From positions 372,001 through 436,000 of the forward strand of contig NZ_BNBI01000004.1 of the NCBI RefSeq assembly GCF_014655295.1: a stretch of 64,000 bases of DNA, read 5' to 3'. This document shows positions 17,059 through 26,693 of the stretch, one piece after another. The translations under genes and the position numbers were made by a program. The notes below the pieces were generated by a model that saw nothing but the letters and a program-made list of their open reading frames with translations, did no database searches and was not told the origin of the DNA. The DNA comes from Streptomyces fumanus (GTDB taxonomy: Bacteria; Actinomycetota; Actinomycetes; Streptomycetales; Streptomycetaceae). How positions within the stretch are numbered: the first letter of the stretch is position 1; each line of letters starts with the position of its first letter.

Positions 17059-18104
17059 CCCTCTCCCTGGCGCGGGGTGCCGAGTACGGCACCCCGCGGC
17101 TCACCGACATCGCCGCGCAGGCCGGGGTGAGTGAGGCCACGGCGAGCCGCGTGCTCAACGGGAGACCCGGCGTCGCCCCCGCCACCCGGCGGCGGGTGGT
17201 GGCCGCGCTCGACGTACTCGGCTACGAGCGGCCCGTACGGCTGCGCCAGCGCAGCGCCGGCCTGATCGGGCTGGTGGTCCCGGAGCTCACGAACCCGATC
17301 TTTCCGGCTTTCGCGCAGGTCATCGAGCAGGTGCTGGCCGGGCACGGATACACGCCCGTGCTGTGCACGCAGATGCCCGGCGGGTCCACCGAGGACGAAC
17401 TGGTGGAGCAGATGGAGGACCGGGGCGTCACGGGCATCGTCTTCCTGTCCGGGCTGCACGCGGACATGACGGCCGACCCGGTCCGATACCACAAACTCGC
17501 CTCCCGCGGCATGCCGTTCGTCCTGGTGAACGGCTACAACGAGCGCATCACGGCGTCCTTCGTGTCGTCCGACGACCGGTCCGCGGTACGGATGGCGGTG
17601 CGGCACCTGGCCGACCTGGGGCACACACGGGTCGGACTGGCCGTCGGCCCCACCCGTTTCGTGCCGTCACGGCGGAAGGCCGAGGGCTTCCTGGCGGCCG
17701 TGCGCTCCTTCTGCGGGGTGTGGGGGGAAGAGGCCGAAGCGCCCATCGAGCGCACCCTGTTCACGGTGGAGGGGGGCCACGCGGCCGCGGCGGCGCTGCT
17801 GGACAAGGGGTGCACCGGCCTGGTCTGCGGCAGCGATCTGATGGCCCTGGGAGCGATCCGCGCGGTGCGCGAACGAGGGCTGTCGGTTCCGCACGACGTC
17901 TCGGTGATCGGGTTCGACGACTCGCCGCTGATCCCGTTCACCGACCCACCGCTGACCACCGTGCGCCAGCCGGTGCAGGCGATGGCGACCGCGGCGGTGG
18001 GGGCGCTGCTGGAGGAGGTGGGCGGAACCCCCGTGCGGCGGACCGAGTTCGTCTTCCAGCCGGAGCTGGTCGTGCGCGGTTCCACGGCGCGGCGCGGCGG
18101 GTGA
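17055..18104 (+). CDS. Second LacI-family regulator, coupled to alpha-glucosidase
   Basis: A 349-residue LacI protein. The HTH RLTDIAAQAGVSEATASRVL is preceded by about 12 extra residues. The effector domain ends VIGFDDSPLIPFTDPPLTTVRQ. It is clearly related to the regulator at 10862, with the same GGSTEDEL and SGLHAD elements, but carries an insertion near FCGVWGEEAEAP. GTG at 17055 overlaps the alpha-glucosidase TGA by 3 of 4 bases (GTGA), an unusual placement because MalR genes normally stand alone and divergent. It could autoregulate the malEFG-aglA operon or control the amylases downstream. Confidence 0.88.
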   Translation: MTLSLARGAEYGTPRLTDIAAQAGVSEATASRVLNGRPGVAPATRRRVVAALDVLGYERPVRLRQRSAGLIGLVVPELTNPIFPAFAQVIEQVLAGHGYTPVLCTQMPGGSTEDELVEQMEDRGVTGIVFLSGLHADMTADPVRYHKLASRGMPFVLVNGYNERITASFVSSDDRSAVRMAVRHLADLGHTRVGLAVGPTRFVPSRRKAEGFLAAVRSFCGVWGEEAEAPIERTLFTVEGGHAAAAALLDKGCTGLVCGSDLMALGAIRAVRERGLSVPHDVSVIGFDDSPLIPFTDPPLTTVRQPVQAMATAAVGALLEEVGGTPVRRTEFVFQPELVVRGSTARRGG

Positions 18105-18121
18105 GCGCACCGGCCTAGGGA

Positions 18122-18176
18122 GGCTCCGCAGCCGGCCCTGGTCGGGGCTGCGGGGCGGCATGGAGGCTGCGGAGCC
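18122..18176 (+). terminator. Probable terminator of the malEFG-aglA-lacI operon
   Basis: GGCTCCGCAGCC at 18122-18133 pairs perfectly with GGCTGCGGAGCC at 18165-18176 across a 31-base loop that itself is GC-rich. It starts 18 bases after the regulator stop. There is no U-tract, as is usual in Streptomyces. Confidence 0.5.
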
Positions 18177-18415
18177 CCGGCTGGAGCCCGGTCCGGCGGA
18201 CCGGGCGCGTGGGCTCCGGCATCTGTCGGAACCTCCGGGCCGCCGGACCGGGCGGTGATTGAACGTAACACCTCTGAAACGCTTGCGAAAGTCTTTGCAG
18301 AGCATCAATTCTCCCCCGCGCCAGTGATGTCGAGGTTCCCGGAGGGGGATGCAAGAGTCCCGTCGCGAAGGGTTGACCGATGGTGAGGGGGCTCGTACGG
18401 TCTCGATCGCAACAA

Positions 18416-18437
18416 CTTGCTGACGCGTTTCAGCAAG
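18416..18437. promoter_or_regulatory. Perfect inverted repeat, candidate MalR/LacI operator upstream of alpha-amylase
   Basis: CTTGCTGA, six bases (CGCGTT), then TCAGCAAG: both 8-base arms match exactly. CTTGC half-sites are the recognised core of Streptomyces amylase/maltose operators. It lies about 80 bases before the amylase ATG, a position suited to repression. Confidence 0.65.
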
Positions 18438-18516
18438 AGCCCCACAGGACCTGCCGGGCAAGGCGCGTTGCTGCGTGAAGGTCCTCTCATCCGCATCAGG
18501 TGGATCAGGAGGAACC

Positions 18517-20223
18517 ATGGCCAACAAGACCGTGGCCACTGCACTCGCCCTCGTGGCGGGAGCCGCTGTGGTCGTCACGGCACCCGGAACCGCGCAGGCG
18601 GACCCGCCCGGCGACAAGGACGTCACCGCCGTGATGTTCGAGTGGAACTTCGACTCCGTCGCGAAGGCGTGCACCGACGACCTCGGGCCGGCCGGGTACG
18701 GGTACGTGCAGGTGTCACCGCCGAACGAGCGGGTCCAGGGCCCGCAGTGGTGGACCGCGTACCAGCCTGTCAGCTACAAGATCGGCACGAGACTGGGCGA
18801 CCGCACCGCCTTCAAGAACATGATCGACACCTGCCACGCCGCCGGCGTCAAGGTCGTCGTCGACACGGTCATCAACCACATGGCCAACAGCACCGGCACC
18901 GGAACCGCGGGTTCTTCCTACAGCAAGTACAACTATCCCGGCCTGTACTCGTCGTCCGACCTGGACGACTGCACGAGGGACATCGACAACTACGGGGACA
19001 GTTGGAACGTCCAGCACTGCGAACTGTCCAGCCTGCCCGACCTGGACACCGGCGAGGAGTACGTCCGCAAGACGATCGCCGGGTACCTGAACGACCTGCT
19101 GTCCCTCGGCACGGACGGCTTCCGCATCGACGCGGCCAAGCACATCCCACCGGGTGACCTCGCCAACATCAAGGGCCGGCTCAGCAACCCGGACGTCTAC
19201 TGGAAGCAGGAGACCATCGGGGCGCCCGGCGAGGCCGTGCAGCCCGGCCAGTACACCGGCACCGGTGACGTCCAGGAGTTCTCCTTCGCCAAGGACCTCA
19301 AGCGCGTCTTCTCCGGCGAGAAGCTGGCCTACCTGAAGAACTTCGGGGAGGCGTGGGGCTACGTCCCCAGCGGCAAGGCCGCCACCTTCGTGACCAACCA
19401 CGACACCGAGCGCCACAACACGACGCTGACCTACAAGGACGGGGCCGCCTACACCCTCGCCCACGTCTTCATGCTGGCCTGGCCGTACGGCTCACCGGAC
19501 GTCCACTCCGGCTACGAGTTCGGCAGCGACGCGGGCGGTCCCAACAACGGGCAGGTCAAAGCCTGTTACACCGACGGGTGGAAGTGCCAGCACGCCTGGC
19601 GCGAGATCGCGAGCATGGTCGGCTTCCGCAACACCGCCGGCAGCGCGGGTGTCACCAACTGGTGGGACAACGGCAACAACGCCATCGCCTTCGGCCGCGG
19701 TGCCAAGGCGTACGTCGTGATCAACCACGAATCCAGCGCGCTCGACCGCACCTTCCAGACGTCACTGCCCGCCGGCACCTACTGCGATGTGCAGAGCGGC
19801 AAGACCGTCACCGTGAACGGCTCCGGGCAGTTCACCGCGACCCTCGGCGGCAACACGGCGCTCGCCCTGCACACGGGGGCGACCGACTGCTCCGGCACCG
19901 ACCCCGGCCCGACCCCGGACCCCGAGACCGGCACCGGCGCCTCGTTCAGCGTCGACGCCACCACCACCTGGGGCCAGAACATCTACGTCACCGGCGACAA
20001 CGCCGCGCTCGGCAACTGGAACCCCGCCGCCGCCCTCAAGCTCGACCCGGCGGCCTACCCCGTGTGGAAGCTCGACGTCGATCTCCCGGCCGGCACCCCC
20101 TTCGCGTACAAGTACCTGCGCAAGGACGCCTCCGGCAGCGTGACCTGGGAGAGCGGCGGCAATCGCACCGCCACCGTCCCGTCCAGCGGCAAGATGCTCC
20201 TGAGCGACTCCTGGCGCAACTGA
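18517..20223 (+). CDS. Secreted GH13 alpha-amylase with C-terminal CBM20 starch-binding domain
   Basis: A 568-residue precursor. The signal peptide [20 protein letters not shown] is cleaved near AQA/DPP. The GH13 catalytic barrel spans roughly residues 35-460, with GFRIDAAKH (D205), KQETIGA (E232) and VTNHDTERH (D296). A Pro/Thr linker follows, then a CBM20 of about 95 residues starting [16 protein letters not shown]. The ATG at 18517 follows AGGAGG; an upstream ATG at 18475 is rejected because it lacks a ribosome site and would spoil the signal peptide. It hydrolyses starch outside the cell. In this setting it may also be the producer's inhibitor-tolerant amylase (inference). Confidence 0.95.
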   Translation: MANKTVATALALVAGAAVVVTAPGTAQADPPGDKDVTAVMFEWNFDSVAKACTDDLGPAGYGYVQVSPPNERVQGPQWWTAYQPVSYKIGTRLGDRTAFKNMIDTCHAAGVKVVVDTVINHMANSTGTGTAGSSYSKYNYPGLYSSSDLDDCTRDIDNYGDSWNVQHCELSSLPDLDTGEEYVRKTIAGYLNDLLSLGTDGFRIDAAKHIPPGDLANIKGRLSNPDVYWKQETIGAPGEAVQPGQYTGTGDVQEFSFAKDLKRVFSGEKLAYLKNFGEAWGYVPSGKAATFVTNHDTERHNTTLTYKDGAAYTLAHVFMLAWPYGSPDVHSGYEFGSDAGGPNNGQVKACYTDGWKCQHAWREIASMVGFRNTAGSAGVTNWWDNGNNAIAFGRGAKAYVVINHESSALDRTFQTSLPAGTYCDVQSGKTVTVNGSGQFTATLGGNTALALHTGATDCSGTDPGPTPDPETGTGASFSVDATTTWGQNIYVTGDNAALGNWNPAAALKLDPAAYPVWKLDVDLPAGTPFAYKYLRKDASGSVTWESGGNRTATVPSSGKMLLSDSWRN

Positions 20224-20257
20224 CCCAGCCCAGCGCTCCATCTCGCCGACCGAAGGA

Positions 20258-20293
20258 CCGCCCGGTCCGCCTCCCCAGAGGCGTACCGGGCGG
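20258..20293 (+). terminator. Terminator hairpin after alpha-amylase
   Basis: Fifteen-base arms, CCGCCCGGTCCGCCT and AGGCGTACCGGGCGG, pair at 14 of 15 positions around a 6-base loop, 35 bases after the amylase stop. It separates the amylase from the following amylase gene, which has its own ribosome site. Confidence 0.7.
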
Positions 20294-20373
20294 CGCGCCT
20301 TGTCCGCGCCGGCTCCCGCCGCCGCGCACCGGGCGGCCCGCCCCGTTCGAACGGTGAGGAGAAGAAAGGCCCC

Positions 20374-23300
20374 ATGACCGGTTTACTGTCCCGGCGCCGA
20401 ACCGCCCGATGGCCGGCCGTCGCACTGATCCTGTCCGTGCTGCCGGCCCTCCCGCCCACCACCCCGACCGCGGACGCCGTGACCCCGCGGCCGCCGTCCG
20501 ATCACGCGCTCGCCCGCACACCGGCGCGCCCCGCCCCGTCGCGCGAGCAGTTCTACCTGGTGCTGCCCGACCGCTTCGCCAACGGGACCACCTCCAACGA
20601 CGAGGGAGGCATGACCGGCGGCCGCTCGAAGACCGGCTACGACCCGACCGACAAGAACTTCTACCAGGGAGGTGACCTGAGGGGCCTGATCGAGAAGCTC
20701 GACTACATCAAGGACCTGGGCACCACCGCGATCTGGATGGCGCCGGTCTTCAAGAACCGGCCCGTGCAGACCATGAGCGGCACCGAGATGGCCAGCTACC
20801 ACGGCTACTCCATCACCGACTTCACCCGGGTCGACCCGCACTTCGGCACCAACGCCGAACTGGCGGAACTCGTCGACAAGGCCCACGCCAAGGGCATGAA
20901 GGTCTTCTTCGACGTCATCACCAACCACACAGCCGACACCGTCGACTACGCGGAGAAGACGTACGGCTACCGCTCCAAGGGAGCGTTCCCCTATCTGGAC
21001 GCCGAGGGCCGCCCCTTCGACGACGGCTCCGGCATGCGCGAGATCGACGAGGACGGCTTCCCGTACACACCGCGCCCCGGCACCGGAGAACACGACACCA
21101 AGGTGCCGGCGTGGCTGAACGACCCCACGATGTACCACAACCGGGGCGACTCCACCTTCGCCGGTGAGAGCGCCCTGTACGGCGACTTCAAGGGCAACGA
21201 CGATCTGTGGACCGAACGGCCCGAGGTGGTCGAGGGAATGCGGCGGATCTACGAGAGGTGGGTCAAGGACTTCGGCATCGACGGCTTTCGCGTCGACACG
21301 GCGAAGAACGTCAACATGGCCTTCTGGACGCAGTGGGCCACGGCACTGGACGCCTACGCGGCCCGGCAGGGGAAGCGGGACTTCTTCATCTTCGCGGAGG
21401 CGTTCTCGGCCGACCCCGTCGTCATGGCGCCCTACCTGACCGAGGGCCGGCTCGACGCCACGCTTGACTTCCCGCTGCAGGCCGCGCTCCGCAACTACGC
21501 GTCACGCGGCGGTCCCACGCGCGACCTCGCGCACGTCCTGGCCCAGGACTACCGCTACACCACGGACAAGGCCGACGCCTACGGCGAGGTGACCTTCCTC
21601 GGCAGTCACGACATGGGCCGCATCGGCGGCTTCATCAGCCAGGACAACCCGGGGGCGGACGATGCCGAGCTGCGACGCCGGGACCGGTTCGCGCACGAGC
21701 TGATGTTCCTGTCACGGGGCAACCCGGTGATCTACGCGGGCGACGAGCAGGGCTTCACCGGATCGGCGGACGATGTGTACGCCCGGCAGACGATGTTCGC
21801 GTCGCAGGTCCCGGAGTATCTGGACGACGACCAGATCGGTACGGAGCGTACGCATGCCTCGGATGCGTATGACCCGACCCATCCGCTGTACCGGTCGATC
21901 GCGGAGCTGTCGGAGCTGACGAGGCGGCATCCGGCGTTGCGGGACGGTGTGCAGCAGGAGCGGTACGCCGATGACGGCCCGGGGGTGTACGCGTTCTCGC
22001 GTACGGATGCCGGGCAGCGGGTGGAGTACGTCGTGGCGGTGAACAATGCGTCGACGGCCCGGACGGTGGAGGTGCCGACGTACTCGGCGCGGATGGACTT
22101 CCGTGGGGTGTACGGGTCGTCGGCGCGGGTGCGCAGTGGTGCGGACCGGAAGGTGCGGGTGGAGGTGCCGCCGTTGTCGGCGGTGGTGTTGAAGGCGGCC
22201 GGTCCGGTGGCCCGTGCGGCCGGCGGGCCGTCGGTGTCGGTGTCGGCTCCGGCGGCCGGTGCGAGCGGTGACGTGGAGGTGTCCGCCGAGGTGGGCGGTG
22301 GCGGGCTGAACCGGGTGGTGTTCGCCGCGCAGGTCGGCAACGGTCCCTGGCGGACGTTGGGTTCCGCCGACCACGCCCCGTACAAGGTGACCCAGCACCT
22401 GCCGCAGACGGTAGGTGCCGGGACAGCGCTGCGCTACAAGGCCGTCGTCGTCGACAGTGCGGGACGCACCGCGAGCGACACCGCCGCCACCACCGCCGGA
22501 CAACCCCCCGCCCCCGAGAAACCGACCGCGAAGCGACACCATGCGGTCGTCCACCACCGCCGGACGGACGGTGACTACGACGGCCTGCTGCTGCGGACCG
22601 CCGACGGTACGACGGCCCGGTTCACCGGCCGCGACGCCTACGGGGCCTTCGCGTGGATCACCCCCGGCTCCGGTACCGACGCCATCCGGTTCACCATCGA
22701 GAAGGACGGAGTCCCCGACGGACCCGAGCGCGTCCTCGACGTCGCCGTGTCCGGCGAGGTGTGGACCGAGCAGAACAGCACGACGGTCCTGAAGGCCAGA
22801 CCCAAGTCCGCCTACCCGCCCCAGGACGGCACCAAGGCCGTGCTGCACTACCACCGGCCCGACGGCGACTACGAGGGATGGGGCCTGCACACCTGGACGG
22901 GGTCCGCCGACCCGCCCGAGTGGAACGACCCCATCCGGCCGGTGCGCGAGGACCCCTTCGGGCTCGTCTTCGAGGTGCCGCTGAACCACGGAGCCGCCTC
23001 CCTCAGCTACATCCTGCACAAGGGGCAGGAGAAGGACATCCCCGACGACGAGGCCCTCGACTTCTCCCTCTACGGGCACGAGGTCTGGCGCGTGGCGGGC
23101 GACCCCACCTATCTGACGCCCTCTCCCGGCGGCGCCTTCGGCCTCGACCTGCGCGCGGCGGAGGCCACCTGGATCGGTGACGACACCGTCGTATGGGCGG
23201 GTGAGGGCAGCGGCGTGGCCAGTCAGCAACTGGTGTACGCCACCGAGGGCAACCTCACGATCGAGAACGGAGCGCTGACCGACGAGGGACAGTGGCTGCG

Positions 23301-23514
23301 GCTCGTACCGACCGAGCTGACCGAGGCCCAGAGGTCCCGCTACCCCCAGTACGCACAGGCGTCGGCGTTCCGCGTGGACCCCCGGGACCGCGACCGCGTC
23401 GGCCAGGCACTCCGCGCCCGGCTGATCGCCACCCAACGCGCCGACGACGGGGCCCTGCTGGGCGCCACCGGCGTACGGATCGAAGACACCCGACCGGAAG
23501 GAACCGGCAAGTGA
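20374..23514 (+). CDS. Secreted GH13 alpha-amylase with Ig-like and pullulanase-associated (PUD/CBM41) domains, copy 1
   Basis: A 1046-residue precursor with a signal peptide ending near residue 35. The GH13 barrel (about 55-560) shows GFRVDTAKN (D308), FAEAFS (E342) and FLGSHDMGR (D413). An Ig-like module lies at about 615-715 (SVSVSAPAAGASGDVEVSAE). Two PUD/CBM41-like repeats follow, recognisable by HxRxDGDYxGWGLHTWTG, and then a domain with TYLTPSPGG. Codon 4 is TTA (20383-20385). GAAAGG precedes the ATG. The architecture is the N-terminal half of the bifunctional alpha-amylase/dextrinase found near Streptomyces mal genes. Its stop overlaps the GTG of copy 2. Confidence 0.9.
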   Translation: MTGLLSRRRTARWPAVALILSVLPALPPTTPTADAVTPRPPSDHALARTPARPAPSREQFYLVLPDRFANGTTSNDEGGMTGGRSKTGYDPTDKNFYQGGDLRGLIEKLDYIKDLGTTAIWMAPVFKNRPVQTMSGTEMASYHGYSITDFTRVDPHFGTNAELAELVDKAHAKGMKVFFDVITNHTADTVDYAEKTYGYRSKGAFPYLDAEGRPFDDGSGMREIDEDGFPYTPRPGTGEHDTKVPAWLNDPTMYHNRGDSTFAGESALYGDFKGNDDLWTERPEVVEGMRRIYERWVKDFGIDGFRVDTAKNVNMAFWTQWATALDAYAARQGKRDFFIFAEAFSADPVVMAPYLTEGRLDATLDFPLQAALRNYASRGGPTRDLAHVLAQDYRYTTDKADAYGEVTFLGSHDMGRIGGFISQDNPGADDAELRRRDRFAHELMFLSRGNPVIYAGDEQGFTGSADDVYARQTMFASQVPEYLDDDQIGTERTHASDAYDPTHPLYRSIAELSELTRRHPALRDGVQQERYADDGPGVYAFSRTDAGQRVEYVVAVNNASTARTVEVPTYSARMDFRGVYGSSARVRSGADRKVRVEVPPLSAVVLKAAGPVARAAGGPSVSVSAPAAGASGDVEVSAEVGGGGLNRVVFAAQVGNGPWRTLGSADHAPYKVTQHLPQTVGAGTALRYKAVVVDSAGRTASDTAATTAGQPPAPEKPTAKRHHAVVHHRRTDGDYDGLLLRTADGTTARFTGRDAYGAFAWITPGSGTDAIRFTIEKDGVPDGPERVLDVAVSGEVWTEQNSTTVLKARPKSAYPPQDGTKAVLHYHRPDGDYEGWGLHTWTGSADPPEWNDPIRPVREDPFGLVFEVPLNHGAASLSYILHKGQEKDIPDDEALDFSLYGHEVWRVAGDPTYLTPSPGGAFGLDLRAAEATWIGDDTVVWAGEGSGVASQQLVYATEGNLTIENGALTDEGQWLRLVPTELTEAQRSRYPQYAQASAFRVDPRDRDRVGQALRARLIATQRADDGALLGATGVRIEDTRPEGTGK
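21614..22523 (+). repeat. Near-identical block shared with the tandem paralogue (copy 1)
   Basis: From about GGCCGCATCGGCGGCTTCAT to the PPAPEKPTA linker, this stretch matches 24819-25734 at nearly every base, including synonymous positions. It covers the end of the catalytic domain and the Ig-like module. Outside the block the two genes differ at many third positions. Within it, codons ending in T or G (CAT, GTG, GTT, TCG) are much commoner than in the flanks. This suggests recent gene conversion or a shared imported segment. Confidence 0.8.
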
Positions 23515-26500
23515 TCGGCTCGCTCCCCAACCGAAGAGGCCGGAGAAGACGAGGAGGCGACCCCGGCGGCACGCACCACGGAACCGTGCCGGGACCCACG
23601 GCCGCCCCCGCGGCCATGACCGCCGCGGTCGTCGTGGCCGCACTGCTCGCCACGGCGCTGGGCACACCCCAGCGGGCAGCCGCGGCACCCCGGCCGCCCG
23701 GTCCGCCGTCCGACGCCCGGCTCGCCGCCGAGCCGGCCCGCCACGACCTGACCCGGGAACAGGCGTACTTCCTGCTGCCCGACCGGTTCGCCAACGGATC
23801 CCGTGCCAACGACCGCGGAGGGCTCGACGGCGACCGGACCACGACGGGATTCGACCCGACGGACAAGGGCTTCTACCAGGGAGGTGACCTGAGGGGAATG
23901 ATCAAGAAGCTCGACTACATCAAGGACCTGGGCACCACCGCCATCTGGATGGCGCCGATCTTCAAGAACAAGCCGGTGCAGGGCGGTGGCGAGTCCGCCG
24001 GCTACCACGGCTACTGGATCACCGACTTCACCCAGGTCGACCCGCACTTCGGCACCAACGCCGAACTCGCCGAACTCATCGTCAAGGCCCACGCCAAGGG
24101 CATGAAGGTCTTCTTCGACGTCATCACCAACCACACCGCCGACACCGTCACGAACGCCGAGAAGAAGTACGGCTACCGCTCCAAGGGCGCCTATCCCTAC
24201 CTCGACACCCAAGGACGCCCGTTCGACGACAGCTCCGGTATGGGCAAGGTCGACCGGGACAGCTTCCCCTACACACCCGTGGTGAACGAGGACGAGGCCG
24301 ACACCAAAGTCCCGGCATGGCTGAACGACCCCACGATGTACCACAACCGGGGCGACTCGACGTTCGCCGGCGAGAGCGGCCTCTACGGCGACCACACCGG
24401 TCTCGACGACCTGTGGACCGAACGGCCCGAGGTGGTCGAGGGCCTGGAGAAGATCTACCAGAGGTGGGTCAGGGACTTCGACGTGGACGGCTTCCGCGTG
24501 GACACGGTCCGCAACGTCGACATGCCGTTCTGGACGCAGTGGGCGACCGCGATCGACGCCTACGCCGCGAAGAGGGGACGCGAGGACTTCTTCGTCTTCG
24601 GCGAGACCCTCTCCTCCGACCCGGCCGTCACGGCGCCCTATGTGACCGAGGGCCGGCTCGACGCCACGCTCGACTTCCCGCTGCAGAACGCCATCCGCGG
24701 CTACGCCTCCCAGGACAAGCCCGCGAGCACCCTCTCCGGCGTCCTGGCCCAGGACTACCGCTACACCAGCGACAAGGCCAACGCCTACGAACAGGTCACC
24801 TTCCTCGGCAACCACGACATGGGCCGCATCGGCGGCTTCATCAGCCAGGACAACCCGGGTGCGGACGATGCCGAGCTGCTGCGCCGGGACCGGTTCGCGC
24901 ACGAGCTGATGTTCCTGTCACGGGGCAACCCGGTGATCTACGCGGGCGACGAGCAGGGTTTCACCGGGCCGGGCGGGGACAAGGGTGCCCGGCAGACGAT
25001 GTTCGCGTCGAAGGTCCCGGAGTATCTGGACGACGACCAGATCGGTACGGAGCGTACGCATGCTTCGGACGCGTACGACCCGACCCATCCGTTGTACCGG
25101 TCGATCGCGGAGCTGTCGGAGCTGACGAGGCGGCATCCGGCGTTGCGGGACGGTGTGCAGCAGGAGCGGTACGCCGATGACGGCCCGGGGGTGTACGCGT
25201 TCTCGCGTACGGATGCCGGGCAGCGGGTGGAGTACGTCGTGGCGGTGAACAATGCGTCGACGGCCCGGACGGTGGAGGTGCCGACGTACTCGGCGCGGAT
25301 GGACTTCCGTGGGGTGTACGGGTCGTCCGGGCGGGTGCGCAGTGGTGCCGACCGGAAGGTGCGGGTGGAGGTGCCGCCGCTGTCCGCGGTGGTGTTGAAG
25401 GCGGCCGGTCCGGTGGCCCGTGCGGCCGGCGGGCCGTCGGTGTCGGTGTCGGCTCCGGCGGCCGGTGCGAGCGGTGACGTGGAGGTCTCCGCCGCGGTGG
25501 GCGGTGGCGGGCTGAACCGGGTGGTGTTCGCCGCGCAGGTCGGCAACGGGCCCTGGCGGACGCTGGGTTCCGCCGACCACGCCCCGTACAAGGTGACCCA
25601 GCACCTGCCGGAAACGGTGCGTGCCGGGACACCGCTGCGCTATAAGGCCGTCGTCGTCGACAGTGCGGGACGCACCGCGAGCGACACCGCCGCCACCACC
25701 GCCGGACGACCCCCCGCCCCCGAGAAACCGACCGCGGTGGACCGTCCCTACGCCGTGGTGCACTACCGGCGGACGGACGGCGACTACGACGGCTGGCAGC
25801 TCAGGTCGTCCGCGGGAACCGCGGACTTCACCGGCCGCGACGCCTACGGAGCCTTCGCCTGGGTGAAGCTGGACGACGGTGCCGGCGACGTGACCTACAC
25901 CGTCGAGAAGGACGGCGACGCGGACGGTCCGCGGCGCACGCTGGAGGTGGCGAAGACAGGTGAGGTCTGGATCGAACAGGGGCAGGACGGACAGGCGGTG
26001 ACCGCGCCCGAGGGCGCCTATCCGCCGCAGGACGAGAAGAAGGCCGTCCTGCACTACCACCGCGCCGACGGCGACTACGACGGCTGGGGCCTGCACACCT
26101 GGACCGGTGCGGCGAATCCGACGGACTGGTCGAAGCCGCTGCGGCCGGTCGGCAGGGACAGCTTCGGTGTGACCTTCGAGATCCCCCTCGCCGACGGCGC
26201 CACGTCCCTCAGCTACATCATCCACAAGGGTGACGAGAAAGACATCGCCGGCGATCGGTCCCTGGACTTCGCCACCCACGGCAAGGACGTCTGGCTGATC
26301 GGCGGAAGTGCCGACTACCTGCTGCCGACCGTGGGCTCGGCCCCCGACCTCGACCTGGGCGCCTCGAAGGCCCAGTGGATCGACGCGGACACGGTGGTGT
26401 GGAACGTCAAGGCCACCGACGCCACCAGCCAGCAGCTCGTGTACGCCCCCGAGGGCGACATCACCGTCGAGGACGGCGCCCTCTCCCACGAGGGGCACTG

Positions 26501-26693
26501 GCTGCGTCTGGTGCCGACCACCCTCAGCGATGCCCAGAAGGCGAAGTTCCGGCACCTGAAGGACGGCACCGCCTGGTCCGTCGACCCCCGTGACCGGGAC
26601 CGGGTACGGGAGGCGCTGCGCGGCCAGCTCATCGCCACGCAGCGGGCCGCCAACGGCGCGCTGCTCGCGGCGACGGGTGTCGTCACGGTGTGA
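23511..26693 (+). CDS. Secreted GH13 alpha-amylase with Ig-like and PUD/CBM41 domains, copy 2
   Basis: A 1060-residue precursor, tandem paralogue of copy 1. GTG at 23511 gives a GTGA overlap with the copy 1 stop and follows GAAGGA; an internal ATG at 23617 has no ribosome site. The N-terminal region is Arg-rich (NRRGRRRR) before the hydrophobic core AMTAAVVVAALLATAL, and cleavage is likely near AAAA/PRPP. GH13 motifs are GFRVDTVRN, FGETLS and FLGNHDMGR. The same Ig-like and two PUD modules follow. Just after its stop the reading frame continues into a pullulanase C-terminal remnant, so the gene is probably the truncated descendant of a larger bifunctional amylase-pullulanase. Confidence 0.9.
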   Translation: MIGSLPNRRGRRRRGGDPGGTHHGTVPGPTAAPAAMTAAVVVAALLATALGTPQRAAAAPRPPGPPSDARLAAEPARHDLTREQAYFLLPDRFANGSRANDRGGLDGDRTTTGFDPTDKGFYQGGDLRGMIKKLDYIKDLGTTAIWMAPIFKNKPVQGGGESAGYHGYWITDFTQVDPHFGTNAELAELIVKAHAKGMKVFFDVITNHTADTVTNAEKKYGYRSKGAYPYLDTQGRPFDDSSGMGKVDRDSFPYTPVVNEDEADTKVPAWLNDPTMYHNRGDSTFAGESGLYGDHTGLDDLWTERPEVVEGLEKIYQRWVRDFDVDGFRVDTVRNVDMPFWTQWATAIDAYAAKRGREDFFVFGETLSSDPAVTAPYVTEGRLDATLDFPLQNAIRGYASQDKPASTLSGVLAQDYRYTSDKANAYEQVTFLGNHDMGRIGGFISQDNPGADDAELLRRDRFAHELMFLSRGNPVIYAGDEQGFTGPGGDKGARQTMFASKVPEYLDDDQIGTERTHASDAYDPTHPLYRSIAELSELTRRHPALRDGVQQERYADDGPGVYAFSRTDAGQRVEYVVAVNNASTARTVEVPTYSARMDFRGVYGSSGRVRSGADRKVRVEVPPLSAVVLKAAGPVARAAGGPSVSVSAPAAGASGDVEVSAAVGGGGLNRVVFAAQVGNGPWRTLGSADHAPYKVTQHLPETVRAGTPLRYKAVVVDSAGRTASDTAATTAGRPPAPEKPTAVDRPYAVVHYRRTDGDYDGWQLRSSAGTADFTGRDAYGAFAWVKLDDGAGDVTYTVEKDGDADGPRRTLEVAKTGEVWIEQGQDGQAVTAPEGAYPPQDEKKAVLHYHRADGDYDGWGLHTWTGAANPTDWSKPLRPVGRDSFGVTFEIPLADGATSLSYIIHKGDEKDIAGDRSLDFATHGKDVWLIGGSADYLLPTVGSAPDLDLGASKAQWIDADTVVWNVKATDATSQQLVYAPEGDITVEDGALSHEGHWLRLVPTTLSDAQKAKFRHLKDGTAWSVDPRDRDRVREALRGQLIATQRAANGALLAATGVVTV
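24819..25734 (+). repeat. Near-identical block shared with the tandem paralogue (copy 2)
   Basis: Partner of 21614-22523. Differences between the two are a handful of bases plus a short variable patch at the GSADDVYAR / GPGGDKGAR site (21764-21786 versus 24967-24989). Conserved silent sites show that the similarity is at DNA level, not just selected protein sequence. Confidence 0.8.

Larger units (their letters stand above)
18105..18516. promoter_or_regulatory. 412-base intergenic region: terminator, then alpha-amylase promoter and operators
   Basis: From left to right: a 12-base-arm hairpin just after the LacI stop, then a promoter zone with a cluster of LacI-like sites. These are CTGAAACGCTTGCGAAAG from about 18274, CTTTGCAG at 18293-18300, and a perfect 8-base-arm palindrome at 18416-18437. 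The amylase ribosome site AGGAGG lies about four bases before its ATG. No gene is seen here. Confidence 0.6.
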
